Origin: Pyrinomonadaceae bacterium
Lineage (GTDB): Bacteria > Acidobacteriota > Blastocatellia > Pyrinomonadales > Pyrinomonadaceae
Direction of reading: 5' to 3'
Assembly: GCA_030838445.1 (NCBI GenBank)
Contig: JAUZFQ010000117.1
Coordinates: 1-45,155 of the forward strand
DNA length: 45,155 nucleotides
The notes below the pieces were generated by a model, which saw only the letters and a list, made by a program, of their open reading frames with translations, had not been told where the DNA came from and made no database searches. Below are positions 1-9,482 of the stretch, in pieces. Every line of letters begins with the position of its first letter. The stretch's first letter is position 1. Made by a program: the position numbers and the translations under genes.

Positions 1-24
1 TCTTGATTTGGTCTTTCATGAAAT

Positions 25-102
25 AGCCGTCAGCCGTCAGCCATCAGCTATCAGCAAAAGCCCGCTGTCCGGCTGATTGCTGACGGCTGATAGCTGACGG
101 CT
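25..102. repeat. Inverted repeat of 7-nt units (CAGCCGT/CAGCCAT/CAGCTAT) immediately 3' of the WecA-FlaA1 gene
   Basis: Left arm agccgtcagccgtcagccatcagctatcagc; right arm gctgattgctgacggctgatagctgacggct. The two arms are reverse-complementary in heptad register. Confidence 0.85.
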
Positions 103-104
103 TT

Positions 105-1907
105 TCAGTTCAGTTGGTCGATCTGAATACGCATGCGCTTGAGCGTGACCTGAGCCGTTTCGCAGTCCTGCAAGATGGCGGCCAGCCGCTCGTCGGAAAT
201 CTGCGTGCTTGAGATCAGGACTTCGGCGATGCGCTGCTCTTCACAGATGTTCCTGAGCGAGCCGTTGCCGCCGAAGACGCGCAGGCCGTGAATGACTTTT
301 CCTTTTTTGTGCGGGTCGTCATCGACGAACCCGACGGGCGTCAGTTGCAACTCGCGATTGTTGAGCACTTCGCGCAGGAGCAGTTCGCCGCCGTCGCCCG
401 CGCCGTAGATCAGGATGCGCCGCGCGTCGCGCGATTCGTGCGTGGGCAGCGCGTGGCGGAACAGGCGGAAGGCGAAGCGGCTGCCCGCGAGCATCATGAA
501 GAGAATCAGCGCGTCGAGCACGAAGACGGCGCGCGACAATCCCTCGAAGCGGAAGGCGATCAAGAGCGCGAGCACGCTGCCGACTGAACCGAGCGCGACG
601 GCCTTCGCAAACACCACGATGCCGTCCACGCTGATGTAACGCCACAGGCCGCGGTAGACGCCCGCGGCGAGGAACGCGAACATCTTCACGCAGACCAGCA
701 CCGGCACGGTGCGCAGGAACAGATTCCACGCGCCCGTCTCGTCAATCGGCCCGAACAGGAGCGTGTACGAGCTGTAGTAAGACAGGATGACGAGCACCAT
801 GTCGAGCAGCACCTCGAAGATGCGCCGCTTGTAGGAGAGGTCTACGAAGAAGGCGACGAGCGGCTTCTCGCGCGCCTTCAACACCTCCTCCTCCTCGTAA
901 ACTTTGACGCCCGCCAGATACACGCCCAGGAGCGCGAGCACGATGGTGAAGGCGACGATGGCCGCGACGCTCACGTCGAGTTTCGTCCGGCTCACCAAGA
1001 GCGCGAGCACGCCCGACAGTCCCGCGAAGCCGTAGAGCATCCAGACGGCGCGCCGCTCCGTCATGCCGAGCGCGACGAGGCGGTGCGACGTGTGATCGCG
1101 CCCGCCCTGCGAGGCCGAACGCCCCGACAGTTTGCGCAGGATGGTGACGAACGTCGTGTCGAAAATGGGGATCAACAGGATCAGCACCGGCACGGCGAGC
1201 ACGATCATGAACGAGCGCGAACGCGCCCCGGCCGCGCTCATCAAGGCCGCACTCGCGAGGAAGAAGCCGATGAACATCGAACCGCAGTCACCCATGAAGA
1301 TCGTCGCGGGGTTGGAGTTGTAGGCGAGGAAGCCGACGAGCGCGGCGGCGAACACGCCGAGCATCAAGGCTTCGGCCGGTCGCCCGTTGACGACGAAACT
1401 CGCGGCCAGAAAGGCGGCGGCGATGGCGGCGATCCCTGCGGCCAGCCCGTCCATATTGTCGAGCAGGTTCAGCGCGTTCGTGATGCCGACGAGCCAGAAG
1501 ATCGTGATCGCCATGTTGAGCGACGGCGACGCGCTCCACGGCAGACTCAGCCCGTAATAGACGACGAGGCTCGCGCCCATCACCTGCCCGATCAACTTCT
1601 GGTACGGCTTGACGTGAACGATGTCGTCAATCAGCCCGACGACGAACAGGAACGCGCTCGCCAGCATCACCACCCACCCGTAAGGCCGGTGCGGCATCTG
1701 CCCGACGAAGGCGAGGTACGCGATCACGACCGTCAGGAACACGGCGAGGCCGCCCATCATCGCCGTCGGCTTGTTGTGCCAGCGATCCGCCTTCGGCTGC
1801 GCCACCATGCCCCAGTGCCGCGCCAAACGCCGCACCACCGGCGTCAACACAAGCGCGAGCGCAAACGACACGATGATCGGAAGGAAATTTAAACTGCCGA
1901 AGTACAT
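105..1907 (-). CDS. Fusion: WecA/MraY-like polyprenyl-phosphate sugar-1-phosphate transferase + FlaA1/CapD-type N-terminal membrane/CoA-binding (Rossmann) domain lacking the SDR catalytic domain
   Basis: ORF 600 aa. N-terminal motifs FVVGLIDD, NALNLLDNMDGLAAG, FMGDCGSMFIGF, GGRDHTSHRL are typical of the GT4/WecA family. C-terminal half has YRGLWRYIS...RRILIYGAGDGGELLLREV...GFVDDDPHKKGKVIHGLRVFG, typical of the FlaA1/PglF N-terminal region. Confidence 0.85.
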   Translation of the reverse strand: MYFGSLNFLPIIVSFALALVLTPVVRRLARHWGMVAQPKADRWHNKPTAMMGGLAVFLTVVIAYLAFVGQMPHRPYGWVVMLASAFLFVVGLIDDIVHVKPYQKLIGQVMGASLVVYYGLSLPWSASPSLNMAITIFWLVGITNALNLLDNMDGLAAGIAAIAAAFLAASFVVNGRPAEALMLGVFAAALVGFLAYNSNPATIFMGDCGSMFIGFFLASAALMSAAGARSRSFMIVLAVPVLILLIPIFDTTFVTILRKLSGRSASQGGRDHTSHRLVALGMTERRAVWMLYGFAGLSGVLALLVSRTKLDVSVAAIVAFTIVLALLGVYLAGVKVYEEEEVLKAREKPLVAFFVDLSYKRRIFEVLLDMVLVILSYYSSYTLLFGPIDETGAWNLFLRTVPVLVCVKMFAFLAAGVYRGLWRYISVDGIVVFAKAVALGSVGSVLALLIAFRFEGLSRAVFVLDALILFMMLAGSRFAFRLFRHALPTHESRDARRILIYGAGDGGELLLREVLNNRELQLTPVGFVDDDPHKKGKVIHGLRVFGGNGSLRNICEEQRIAEVLISSTQISDERLAAILQDCETAQVTLKRMRIQIDQLN

Positions 1908-1975
1908 GAGCTAACTGTCGGTTGATGCTGTTTGAAGTCGCCTGAAAAGCTATTCGATGTGGCGGGAGAAATCAA

Positions 1976-2084
1976 GTGGTGAATGGAGGACGGTCAATAG
2001 TGAATGGTAAATGGAAATGGTGTAAGACAGTTCCGAGCCATTCACCATTTACCATTTACCATTCACTATTGACCATTCACCGCC
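1976..2084. repeat. Inverted repeat of 7-nt units (CCATTTA/CCATTCA)
   Basis: gtgaatggaggacggtcaatagtgaatggtaaatgg ... ccatttaccatttaccattcactattgaccattcacc, located between two minus-strand genes. Confidence 0.85.
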
Positions 2085-3047
2085 TCATTGCCCGCTGTGG
2101 TGCGCGATCACTTTCTGGAGGATGCCGTCGAGCTTCTCGGTGGGCTGGAAGCCGACGAGCGCGCTCACCTTCGAGATGTCGGGGACGCGGCGCGGCATGT
2201 CCTCGAAGCCCTCCTCGTAGGCTTCGTCGTAGGCCATGAAGACGATCTCGGAAGTTGACTGCGTCAACTCCTTGACGCGCCCGGCGACTTCGAGGATGGA
2301 GACCTCTTCGTTCGAGCCGATGTTGAAGACCTGGCCGACGGCCTCCGGTGCGTCCATCAACTTCATCAGCGCGCCCACCACGTCGCCGACGTAACCGAAG
2401 CAGCGCGTCTGCGCGCCCGTGCCGTAGACCGTGATCGGACGCCCGGCGAGCGCTTGCCGCACGAAGGTCGGGATGACCATGCCGTACTGCCCGGTCTGCC
2501 TCGGCCCGACGGTGTTGAAGAGACGCACGACGACCGTCGGCAGTTTCTTCTCGCGCCAGTAGGCGAGCGCGAGAAACTCGTCAATCGCCTTCGAGCAGGC
2601 GTAAGACCAGCGCCCCTTCGTCGTCGCGCCCATCACGAGGTTGCCGTCTTCGCGAAACGGAACTTCCGTCGAGAGGCCGTAAACTTCCGAGGTCGAGGCG
2701 ACGAGCACCTTCTTCTTCTTCTTGTTCGCCAGACTCAGGATCACTTCCGTCCCGCGCACGTTCGTCTCGATGGTTCTGACCGGGCTTTCGACGATCAGTT
2801 TCACGCCGACGGCCGCCGCCAGATGAAAGATCACGTCGCACTGGTCAACCAGTTCGGCGCAGACGGGCACGTTGTGCACGCTGTCAATCGTGTAATGAAA
2901 GCGCGGGTGCGTCTTCAAGTGCGCGATGTTCTCGAAGCTGCCCGTCGAGAGATCGTCAATGACGTAAACTTCGTCGCCGCGTTCCAGATAAGCGTCCGAG
3001 AGATGCGACCCGATGAAGCCCGCCCCGCCCGTAATTAAAACTCGCAA
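2085..3047 (-). CDS. NAD-dependent epimerase/dehydratase (extended SDR; UDP-sugar epimerase/decarboxylase-like)
   Basis: MRVLITGGAGFIGSHLSDAYLERGDEVYVIDDLSTG; YACSKAIDEF (YxxxK); 320 aa. Confidence 0.85.
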   Translation of the reverse strand: MRVLITGGAGFIGSHLSDAYLERGDEVYVIDDLSTGSFENIAHLKTHPRFHYTIDSVHNVPVCAELVDQCDVIFHLAAAVGVKLIVESPVRTIETNVRGTEVILSLANKKKKKVLVASTSEVYGLSTEVPFREDGNLVMGATTKGRWSYACSKAIDEFLALAYWREKKLPTVVVRLFNTVGPRQTGQYGMVIPTFVRQALAGRPITVYGTGAQTRCFGYVGDVVGALMKLMDAPEAVGQVFNIGSNEEVSILEVAGRVKELTQSTSEIVFMAYDEAYEEGFEDMPRRVPDISKVSALVGFQPTEKLDGILQKVIAHHSGQ

Positions 3048-3050
3048 ATG

Positions 3051-4436
3051 TCAGTCTCCTTTTCCGCGCGCAGGCTCGACCGCCCGCACGCCCCCCTGTT
3101 TCGACACCGCCACCACCGCCGCCACGCGCGGCGACGGCAACAGTTCGCTGTAAAGATTCAACACGTCCCGCACCAGACGCTCCTTCGAGTAATGCTCCGC
3201 GACGAACGCGTGACCGCGCTCGCCAAGAGCGCGCCGCAACGCTTCGTCCGTAACGAGCAGTTGCAGGGCATCCGCAAAAGCCTCTGCGTCGCCCGTCGGC
3301 ACGCGCACGCCGCGCTCGCAGACGGTGTAGACGGCTGCGCCGCCCGCCTCACCCTTAACCGGCTGGCCGACGAGATCAACCACGCCGCCGACGGCCGTCG
3401 CCACGACGGGGCGCGCGTTCGCCATCGCCTCGATGAGCGTCAGCGGCGTGCCCTCGTTCAACGAGGTCAGAGCCACGACGTCGAGCGCGGCGTAAAAATT
3501 TTCCGGGTCGGAGCGCGTGCCCGTGAACGTCACGCGCTCTGCGATGCCGAGCGCGCCCGCCTGTGCTTCCAGTTCACTACGCAAATTCCCATCGCCGATG
3601 ACGACGAAGCGCACGCGACGCGCCGTGCCGTCTGTTTCGCGCGCCGCACTGCTCGTCTCGCCAGTCGCGCTGCCCATCATGCCCGCCGCGCCGTTCGCGT
3701 GTGATTTCAAATAGCGCGCGGCCGCGTCGAGAAACAACTTGTGGTTCTTGATCTCCGTCAGACGCCCGACGATGCCGATGAGCAACTCGTCATCGCCCGC
3801 CCCCAACGCCGCACGTGCCGCCGCGCGCCGCTCGCGCCAACCGGCAAAGACTTCCAAGTCCAGACCGAGCGGGATCACTTTGAACTGCGACGCGCGCCCC
3901 ACGCCGAACTGCCCTTGAATCTCGCGCAACTGCTGTTGGCTGATCGCCACGATCCGGTCGGTCGCCGTGCGTGCGAGGACGCGTTCGATGGTCAGAAAAA
4001 ACAGCGTCTTCCAACGCCCGTAGTAGCTGTGAAAGATGTGGCCGTGGTACGTGTGCACGAAGCGGCACGCGCGCGGGCGGCCGACGAGCGCGGGCGGCGT
4101 CAGCCAGCGATAGAGCAACCCGGCGACACGCCCCACCGTCCCGGCCTTCGCCGTGTGCGTGTGAACGATGTCGGGGCGCAGGCGGCGAAACAGGCGGTAC
4201 AGTTTCCAGACTGCCACCGCGTCGCGCGGCGACACCTCGCGGCTCATCTCGTCCAGAATGATCGGCTCGACGCCCAACCCTGCCGCGAAATAACTCATGT
4301 CGTCTTCGCCCGGCGGCACTGTCCCCGCGATCAATTCCGACTCGATGCCGTAACGCCGCGTCGCGGCCGTCAGCCACGCCACATGCTTGGCCGGGCCGCC
4401 CACGTTCAAACGCGCGATGATGCGAACAACTTTCAT
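3051..4436 (-). CDS. Glycosyltransferase family 4
   Basis: RIIARLNVGGPAKHVAWLT, HTHTAKAGTVGR, GIVGRLTEIKNH, SLNEGTPLTLIEAMANARPVVATAVGGV; 461 aa. Confidence 0.85.
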   Translation of the reverse strand: MKVVRIIARLNVGGPAKHVAWLTAATRRYGIESELIAGTVPPGEDDMSYFAAGLGVEPIILDEMSREVSPRDAVAVWKLYRLFRRLRPDIVHTHTAKAGTVGRVAGLLYRWLTPPALVGRPRACRFVHTYHGHIFHSYYGRWKTLFFLTIERVLARTATDRIVAISQQQLREIQGQFGVGRASQFKVIPLGLDLEVFAGWRERRAAARAALGAGDDELLIGIVGRLTEIKNHKLFLDAAARYLKSHANGAAGMMGSATGETSSAARETDGTARRVRFVVIGDGNLRSELEAQAGALGIAERVTFTGTRSDPENFYAALDVVALTSLNEGTPLTLIEAMANARPVVATAVGGVVDLVGQPVKGEAGGAAVYTVCERGVRVPTGDAEAFADALQLLVTDEALRRALGERGHAFVAEHYSKERLVRDVLNLYSELLPSPRVAAVVAVSKQGGVRAVEPARGKGD

Positions 4437-4557
4437 AGTCAGTTGTCAGTTGTCCGTGGTCAGTTGTTTTACATCTCAACATTAGCTAAGACTTTTAACT
4501 TCAGCCCGCCGCCCGCGAATCACGAACCACGGGCAACTGACCACGGACAACTGACAG
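4437..4557. repeat. Inverted repeat of 7-nt units (CAGTTGT family)
   Basis: agtcagttgtcagttgtccgtggtcagttgt ... gggcaactgaccacggacaactgacag. Confidence 0.85.
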
Positions 4558-4561
4558 CCCT

Positions 4562-5077
4562 TCAATCTTCTATCCGGTAGATCGTCTCCGGGTCGTCTTC
4601 GTGCCTGATCTCGTCTATCTCTTCGCGCTTGCCCTCGCCCATGTAGAGGCGGTTCGGGCAGTTGAGCACGATGCCCGCGACGCTGCCGACGTTGCGGTAG
4701 GCGTGGACGACGCCTTTCGGCACGAGCACGGCCTTCGGGTTGTCTGCGCCGACGTAGATCGTCATCACGTGATTGTAAGTTTCCGAGTCTTGCCGGTTGT
4801 CCCACAGCCGCAGCTTGAAATTCGAGGGGCCGAGGAAGACGAAAAAATCGGCCTGCGCGACGTGCTCGTGCGGCCCGCGCACGACGTTCGGCTCGGTCGA
4901 GGAGATGTAGCACATCGCCGGGTGATACTCGGCCTCCAAGTCGTCGTGGCGGAACAACTCCGCGAGCCACCCGCGCTCGTCCACGAACTTTCGCACGTCG
5001 CGCACCACGACGTCGCGGATTTGACCGCGCTTAAACTGCGTCGCCGCCTGCGACTCGCGCTCAGGCATGGTTTGCAT
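4562..5077 (-). CDS. dTDP-4-dehydrorhamnose 3,5-epimerase-like / RmlC-like cupin
   Basis: VRDVRKFVDERGWLAELFRHDDLEAEYHPAMCYISSTEPNVVRGPHEHVAQADFFVFLG...PKGVVHAYRNVG; 171 aa; overlaps the upstream thymidylyltransferase by 17 nt. Confidence 0.75.
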   Translation of the reverse strand: MQTMPERESQAATQFKRGQIRDVVVRDVRKFVDERGWLAELFRHDDLEAEYHPAMCYISSTEPNVVRGPHEHVAQADFFVFLGPSNFKLRLWDNRQDSETYNHVMTIYVGADNPKAVLVPKGVVHAYRNVGSVAGIVLNCPNRLYMGEGKREEIDEIRHEDDPETIYRIED

Positions 5078-5825
5078 TGACGGCCTCCATCTTGGCCTCC
5101 ATCTTGTTCGCGCCCGTCTCGGCGACGAGGCGCGAGGCGTTGAGCAGGCTCTCGAACGTGCCCGCGTCTGTCCACCACCCGGCGAGTTCGTTCCAGGTCA
5201 TCTCGCCGCGCTCGATGTAGGCGTTGTTCACGTCGGTGATCTCCAGTTCGCCGCGCTCCGAAGGCTTGAGCGTCTTGATGATCTCGAACACCTCCGCGTC
5301 GTACATGTAGACGCCGATGACGGCGTAGTCCGACTTCGGCTCGCGCGGCTTCTCCTCGATCCGCACCACGCGGTCGCCTTCGAGTTCGGGCACGCCGAAA
5401 CGCTGCGGGTCGGAGACTTGCTTCAACAGTATCTTCGCGCCGCCGCCCTGATGGCGGTAGGCGCGCGCGGCCTGACAGATGTTGCCCTCGATGATGTTGT
5501 CGCCGAGCACGATGCAGACGGGCGCGCCGTCGGCGAAGTCTTCGCACAGCGAGAGCGCGGCCGCGATGCCGCCCTCGCCCTCCTGATAGGTGTAGTTGAG
5601 GTGTTTCAACCCGAACGCCTTGCCGTTCTTCAACAGCTTGAGAAAATCCCCGGCCGAGTTCCCGCCCGTCACGATCATGATGTCCTTGATCCCGGCGTTG
5701 ACCAACGTCTGGATCGGGTAATAGACCATCGGCTGGTTGTATACCGGCAGCAAGTGCTTGTTCGTCACCGCCGTCAGCGGCATCAGACGCGATCCCAGCC
5801 CCCCGGCCAGCACAATTCCTTTCAC
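5061..5825 (-). CDS. Sugar-nucleotide (glucose-1-phosphate thymidylyltransferase-like) nucleotidyltransferase
   Basis: MKGIVLAGGLGSRLMPLTAVTNKHLLPVYNQPMVYYPIQTL is the RmlA-like signature; 254 aa. Confidence 0.88.
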   Translation of the reverse strand: MKGIVLAGGLGSRLMPLTAVTNKHLLPVYNQPMVYYPIQTLVNAGIKDIMIVTGGNSAGDFLKLLKNGKAFGLKHLNYTYQEGEGGIAAALSLCEDFADGAPVCIVLGDNIIEGNICQAARAYRHQGGGAKILLKQVSDPQRFGVPELEGDRVVRIEEKPREPKSDYAVIGVYMYDAEVFEIIKTLKPSERGELEITDVNNAYIERGEMTWNELAGWWTDAGTFESLLNASRLVAETGANKMEAKMEAVNANHA

Positions 5826-5850
5826 AACGGCTCTCCTCCGAATGGGAATT

Positions 5851-5951
5851 TATCAGTAGTCAGTTGTCCGTGGTCAGTTGTTCAAGACGATCTTTAGCAA
5901 CTTGTATGACAGCCACATGCAACTGACAACTGACCACGGACAACTGACAAA
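5851..5951. repeat. Inverted repeat of 7-nt units (CAGTTGT family)
   Basis: tcagtagtcagttgtccgtggtcagttgtt ... caactgacaactgaccacggacaactgacaa. Confidence 0.87.
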
Positions 5952-7835
5952 TCAATCAATAAATCTTTCAAACCATAACTCAAGCATCAACAGCGTCCAC
6001 AGTTGGTGCGCGTAGTCGCGCTCGCCGCGCGTGTGGAGTTCGACCATGCGTTTCACGGCCGCGGGTTTGAAGAAGCCGCGCCCCAACGCCTTTTCCGAGA
6101 GCAAAGTGTCGCGCAGAAACTTCTGCATCTCGCCGCGCAGCCAGTGGCCGATGGGGACGCCGAAGCCCATCTTGCGGCGCGACAGATTCTCGGCGGGGAG
6201 CAGTTTCGCGAGCACGCGCTTGAGGAGATACTTCGAGGTCAACCCGCGCAGTTTGAGGTTCTCCGGCAGACTCGCGGCAAACTCTATCACGTGATGATCC
6301 AGAAACGGAGAGCGCGCTTCGAGCGAGACGGCCATCGAGGCGATGTCCACCTTGACGAGCAAGTCGTTCGGCAAGTACGTCATCGTGTCGGCCAAGAGCG
6401 ACGCGTCCACCAGCCCCGCGCCGTTGGCGTCGGCGAACCACGGCGCGACGAAATCGGAGGCGTGGTGCGCGCTCATCTCGCGGGTGAATTCGTCTGTGTA
6501 GAGATCGTGCTTGGCCTGCGTGTCGAGCACGCTGACCCAGCGCATGTAGCGTTCGACGGTGGGGAGCGAGGCGGCGTCGAGGAAGCGTTTAAGGTCGCGG
6601 GCGCGGCTGCGTCGCGTCTCGGACGTGGGGTAGAGCGCGACGGCGTTTTTGATCAAGCCTTCGCGCAGGAGGCCGGGGACGCTGCGATACTTGCCCGCGA
6701 GTTTCATCGCGGCGTAGCGTTCGTAACCGGCGAAGCACTCATCGCCGCCGTCGCCGTTCAAAGCGACGGTAACGTGTCGGCGCGTCTCGCGCGCGACGTA
6801 GTAAGTCGGAATGGCGGAAGAGTCCGCGTAAGGCTCGCCGTAGTGTTCGACGAGAGTGGGCAAGATTTCCATCGCGTCGGGGCGCACGATGAACTCGTGG
6901 TGCTCCGCGCCGACGTGCTCGGCGACGCGGCGCGCGTGGTGGAGTTCGCTGAAGTCCTGCTCCTCGAAGCCGATGGAGAACGTCTTGACCGGCGTGCTCG
7001 AAACTTCGCTCATCAACGCGACGACCGCCGACGAATCCACGCCGCCCGACAGGAACGCGCCGAGCGGCACTTCCGACATCAAGCGCACGCGCACGGCCTC
7101 GCGCAAGATTTCGACGGCCTGCTCGCCCGCCTCCTCTTCGCTCATCCGCGTCTTACGCGAAAAGTCGGGCTGCCAGTAGCGCGCGGTTTTGATCTCGCCG
7201 TCGCGCGTGTAGCGCAGGGTGTGGCCGGGTTCGAGTTTGTGTATGTCGCGGTAGGCCGTGAGCGGCGCGGGCACGCACATGAACGTGAGGTAGTGATGGA
7301 TGGCCTCGCGGTTGACCTCGCGGCCGACCGACGGGTGTTGCAGCAGCGCGCTGAACTCCGACCCGAAGACGAACTCGTCGCCCACGCGCGCGTAGAGCAG
7401 AGGCTTTTTGCCCACGCGGTCGCGCGCGAGAAACAGTTCTTCCGTGCGCGTGTCCCAGACGGCGAAGGCGAACATGCCGCGCAGGTGCGTGGGGCAGTCC
7501 GCGCCGTACTCGTCGTAAGCGTGGATGACGACTTCGGTGTCGCAGTCGGTGTGAAACTGGTGGCCGAGTTGTTCGAGGCGTGCGCGGACTTCCTTGTAGT
7601 TGTAGATTTCGCCGTTGAAGACGATGGCGGCGGTGCGGTCGGCGTTGTACATCGGCTGCTGGCCGCTCTTGAGATCAATGATGGCGAGGCGGCGCATGGC
7701 GAGGCCGACGCCCGCGCCGTAATAAAAGCCGTCCTCGTCCGGGCCGCGATGGCGGATGGCCTCGCACATCCGCGCGAGCACAGCTTCGTCCAGCGCGCGC
7801 CGACGGCGATCCACAATTCCCACAATCCCGCACAT
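5952..7835 (-). CDS. asnB: Asparagine synthase (glutamine-hydrolyzing)
   Basis: MCGIVGIVDRRRR N-terminal Cys glutaminase; FNGEIYNYKE; GAFLSGGVDSSAVVALMS PP-loop; 627 aa. Confidence 0.93.
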   Translation of the reverse strand: MCGIVGIVDRRRRALDEAVLARMCEAIRHRGPDEDGFYYGAGVGLAMRRLAIIDLKSGQQPMYNADRTAAIVFNGEIYNYKEVRARLEQLGHQFHTDCDTEVVIHAYDEYGADCPTHLRGMFAFAVWDTRTEELFLARDRVGKKPLLYARVGDEFVFGSEFSALLQHPSVGREVNREAIHHYLTFMCVPAPLTAYRDIHKLEPGHTLRYTRDGEIKTARYWQPDFSRKTRMSEEEAGEQAVEILREAVRVRLMSEVPLGAFLSGGVDSSAVVALMSEVSSTPVKTFSIGFEEQDFSELHHARRVAEHVGAEHHEFIVRPDAMEILPTLVEHYGEPYADSSAIPTYYVARETRRHVTVALNGDGGDECFAGYERYAAMKLAGKYRSVPGLLREGLIKNAVALYPTSETRRSRARDLKRFLDAASLPTVERYMRWVSVLDTQAKHDLYTDEFTREMSAHHASDFVAPWFADANGAGLVDASLLADTMTYLPNDLLVKVDIASMAVSLEARSPFLDHHVIEFAASLPENLKLRGLTSKYLLKRVLAKLLPAENLSRRKMGFGVPIGHWLRGEMQKFLRDTLLSEKALGRGFFKPAAVKRMVELHTRGERDYAHQLWTLLMLELWFERFID

Positions 7836-7838
7836 AAG

Positions 7839-9293
7839 CTAACCCCTCTCCCCCACGCCCGTCTCCTGCTCCTCGCCGACGCCCGTCACAGACTTCTGCT
7901 CTAGCGGCGGGAGCGGCGGCGATTGCTCCGGCGACTGTTGCGGCGGCGACTGCTGCGGCGGCCGCCGACCCCTGCTCCTGATCTCGTTGCGTGCGGCCAT
8001 GGCCTGCCGCTGCCGCTCCTCGCGGCGTTCTTTCAGCAGCACGTAGCCGACGGCGACGAAGATGAAGTAGAAGATCAACAACTGCGACCGCTGCCGGTAT
8101 GCCGTCCCCACGTTCCCCTGAAAGATCGAGTACGCCAACGTCAACATCGTCGTGAACAAAATGATCGGCAACGCTTGTCTCAAACGGTACTTCAAGGTGA
8201 ACCACCCGCCCAGCACAAGGAGCGGAAAGCTGCCCCACCACAACATCATCTCCGGCAGGGTGATGCTCTGGCGCAGGTTCGCCATCTGCCACGGGAATGG
8301 CGCGAACAATAGATAAATCATTCCCAGTGGAATGACGCTCAATGCGCCTGAGGTTGTCGAAACGTCCACGTCCTGCGCGAAGCCGGACTGCGCCGTGGCG
8401 GCCAAATCTTGACGGCTGCGCTGCACGCGTTCGAGGTTGCCGTAGTCTTCAAACTGCACGCTCGCCGTCCGCAGCACGCCGAAGTAAGTCAATGCCAGCC
8501 CGACGCAGGCGACGATCATCATCTGCCGGACGAACGTCTGCGCGGTGAACTGCCGCATGCCGATGAGGAAGCCCGCGCCCACCGCCACGATCATGATGTA
8601 GAAGATATAGAAACGCAGGCTGAGCAGGCCGAAGAGGGAGAACAACAGCACGACCAGATACTTGAAGCTGAACCGCTCGCCGAGTTTGAGCGTGGCGAGC
8701 GTGGTCAGCGTCAGCAGCAGCATGATCGGCGCGTCCTTGAGCGCCTGCGACGACCAGAGGATGAGCGACGGGTAGAAGGCCACCAAGAGCGCCGCCATGC
8801 GCGCCACCCGCACGTTCTTGAAGATGCGTTGCGCGCAGACGTAGATGACCGGGGCGGTGGCCGCGCCGAGCACGGCGTTGAAGAGTTGGACGGCCAGCGA
8901 GTTGCGCCCGACGAGCGTGTAGATGGTCGCCACCAGATACGGCATGCCGAGGAAGTCGTTCTGGTTGCCGTGCGAAAACTCCTGAAAGGTCAGTTGGCCT
9001 TGCCAGACGAGCGTCAGGAGGTTCGCTTGCTGGTCATAGGTCATGGCGTCGCCGCCGAAGAAACTTTGCAGGCGCAGGTAGTAGATCGCGGTCGCCAGCG
9101 CAACTCTCACCAGCAGCGCGCTGACGAACACTTGCAGCAAAAATTCCTCGTCCAGATCGGTCTGCTTGATGACGTAGCAGGCGACGAGCGCGCACGCCCC
9201 GCCCAAGAGCACGGCCGACCCGCCATGCACGGGGATCAGGAAGGGCAAGCTGACGAAATAGAGGAACGATAAAGTGGCAAGAAGGCCGTTCAT
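7839..9293 (-). CDS. Polytopic membrane protein, GT-C/PMT-like glycosyltransferase candidate (paralog A)
   Basis: 484 aa, many hydrophobic segments, SFFGGDAMTYD and ILWSSQALKDAPI motifs. Paralogous to the 9483..10889 ORF. Confidence 0.6.
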   Translation of the reverse strand: MNGLLATLSFLYFVSLPFLIPVHGGSAVLLGGACALVACYVIKQTDLDEEFLLQVFVSALLVRVALATAIYYLRLQSFFGGDAMTYDQQANLLTLVWQGQLTFQEFSHGNQNDFLGMPYLVATIYTLVGRNSLAVQLFNAVLGAATAPVIYVCAQRIFKNVRVARMAALLVAFYPSLILWSSQALKDAPIMLLLTLTTLATLKLGERFSFKYLVVLLFSLFGLLSLRFYIFYIMIVAVGAGFLIGMRQFTAQTFVRQMMIVACVGLALTYFGVLRTASVQFEDYGNLERVQRSRQDLAATAQSGFAQDVDVSTTSGALSVIPLGMIYLLFAPFPWQMANLRQSITLPEMMLWWGSFPLLVLGGWFTLKYRLRQALPIILFTTMLTLAYSIFQGNVGTAYRQRSQLLIFYFIFVAVGYVLLKERREERQRQAMAARNEIRSRGRRPPQQSPPQQSPEQSPPLPPLEQKSVTGVGEEQETGVGERG

Positions 9294-9482
9294 GTTTAAA
9301 ACAGACTGACGAGGGCGTTCGTAGGTTCGGTGTCCAGCTTGACCGGAAGGGCGCGCGGCGGCGTCGCGGCGCGCTTCCCGGCAGACGGGTCTGTGTGCGG
9401 GTCTAAAGCCTCGCGGTTATCCTCTAGCGTTGCATATCAATTCGCGCGACCCGCGCCCGGCGTCCGTGGGCGGCGGGGAAAT

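Noticed and set aside
1083-1892. 269-aa plus-strand ORF and similar Arg/His-rich antisense ORFs throughout
   Set aside because: Composition typical of antisense frames in high-GC genes; each lies opposite a motif-supported CDS.
6003-7904. 633-aa plus-strand ORF opposite asnB
   Set aside because: Shadow ORF; no recognisable motifs, and the minus strand has a full asparagine synthase.
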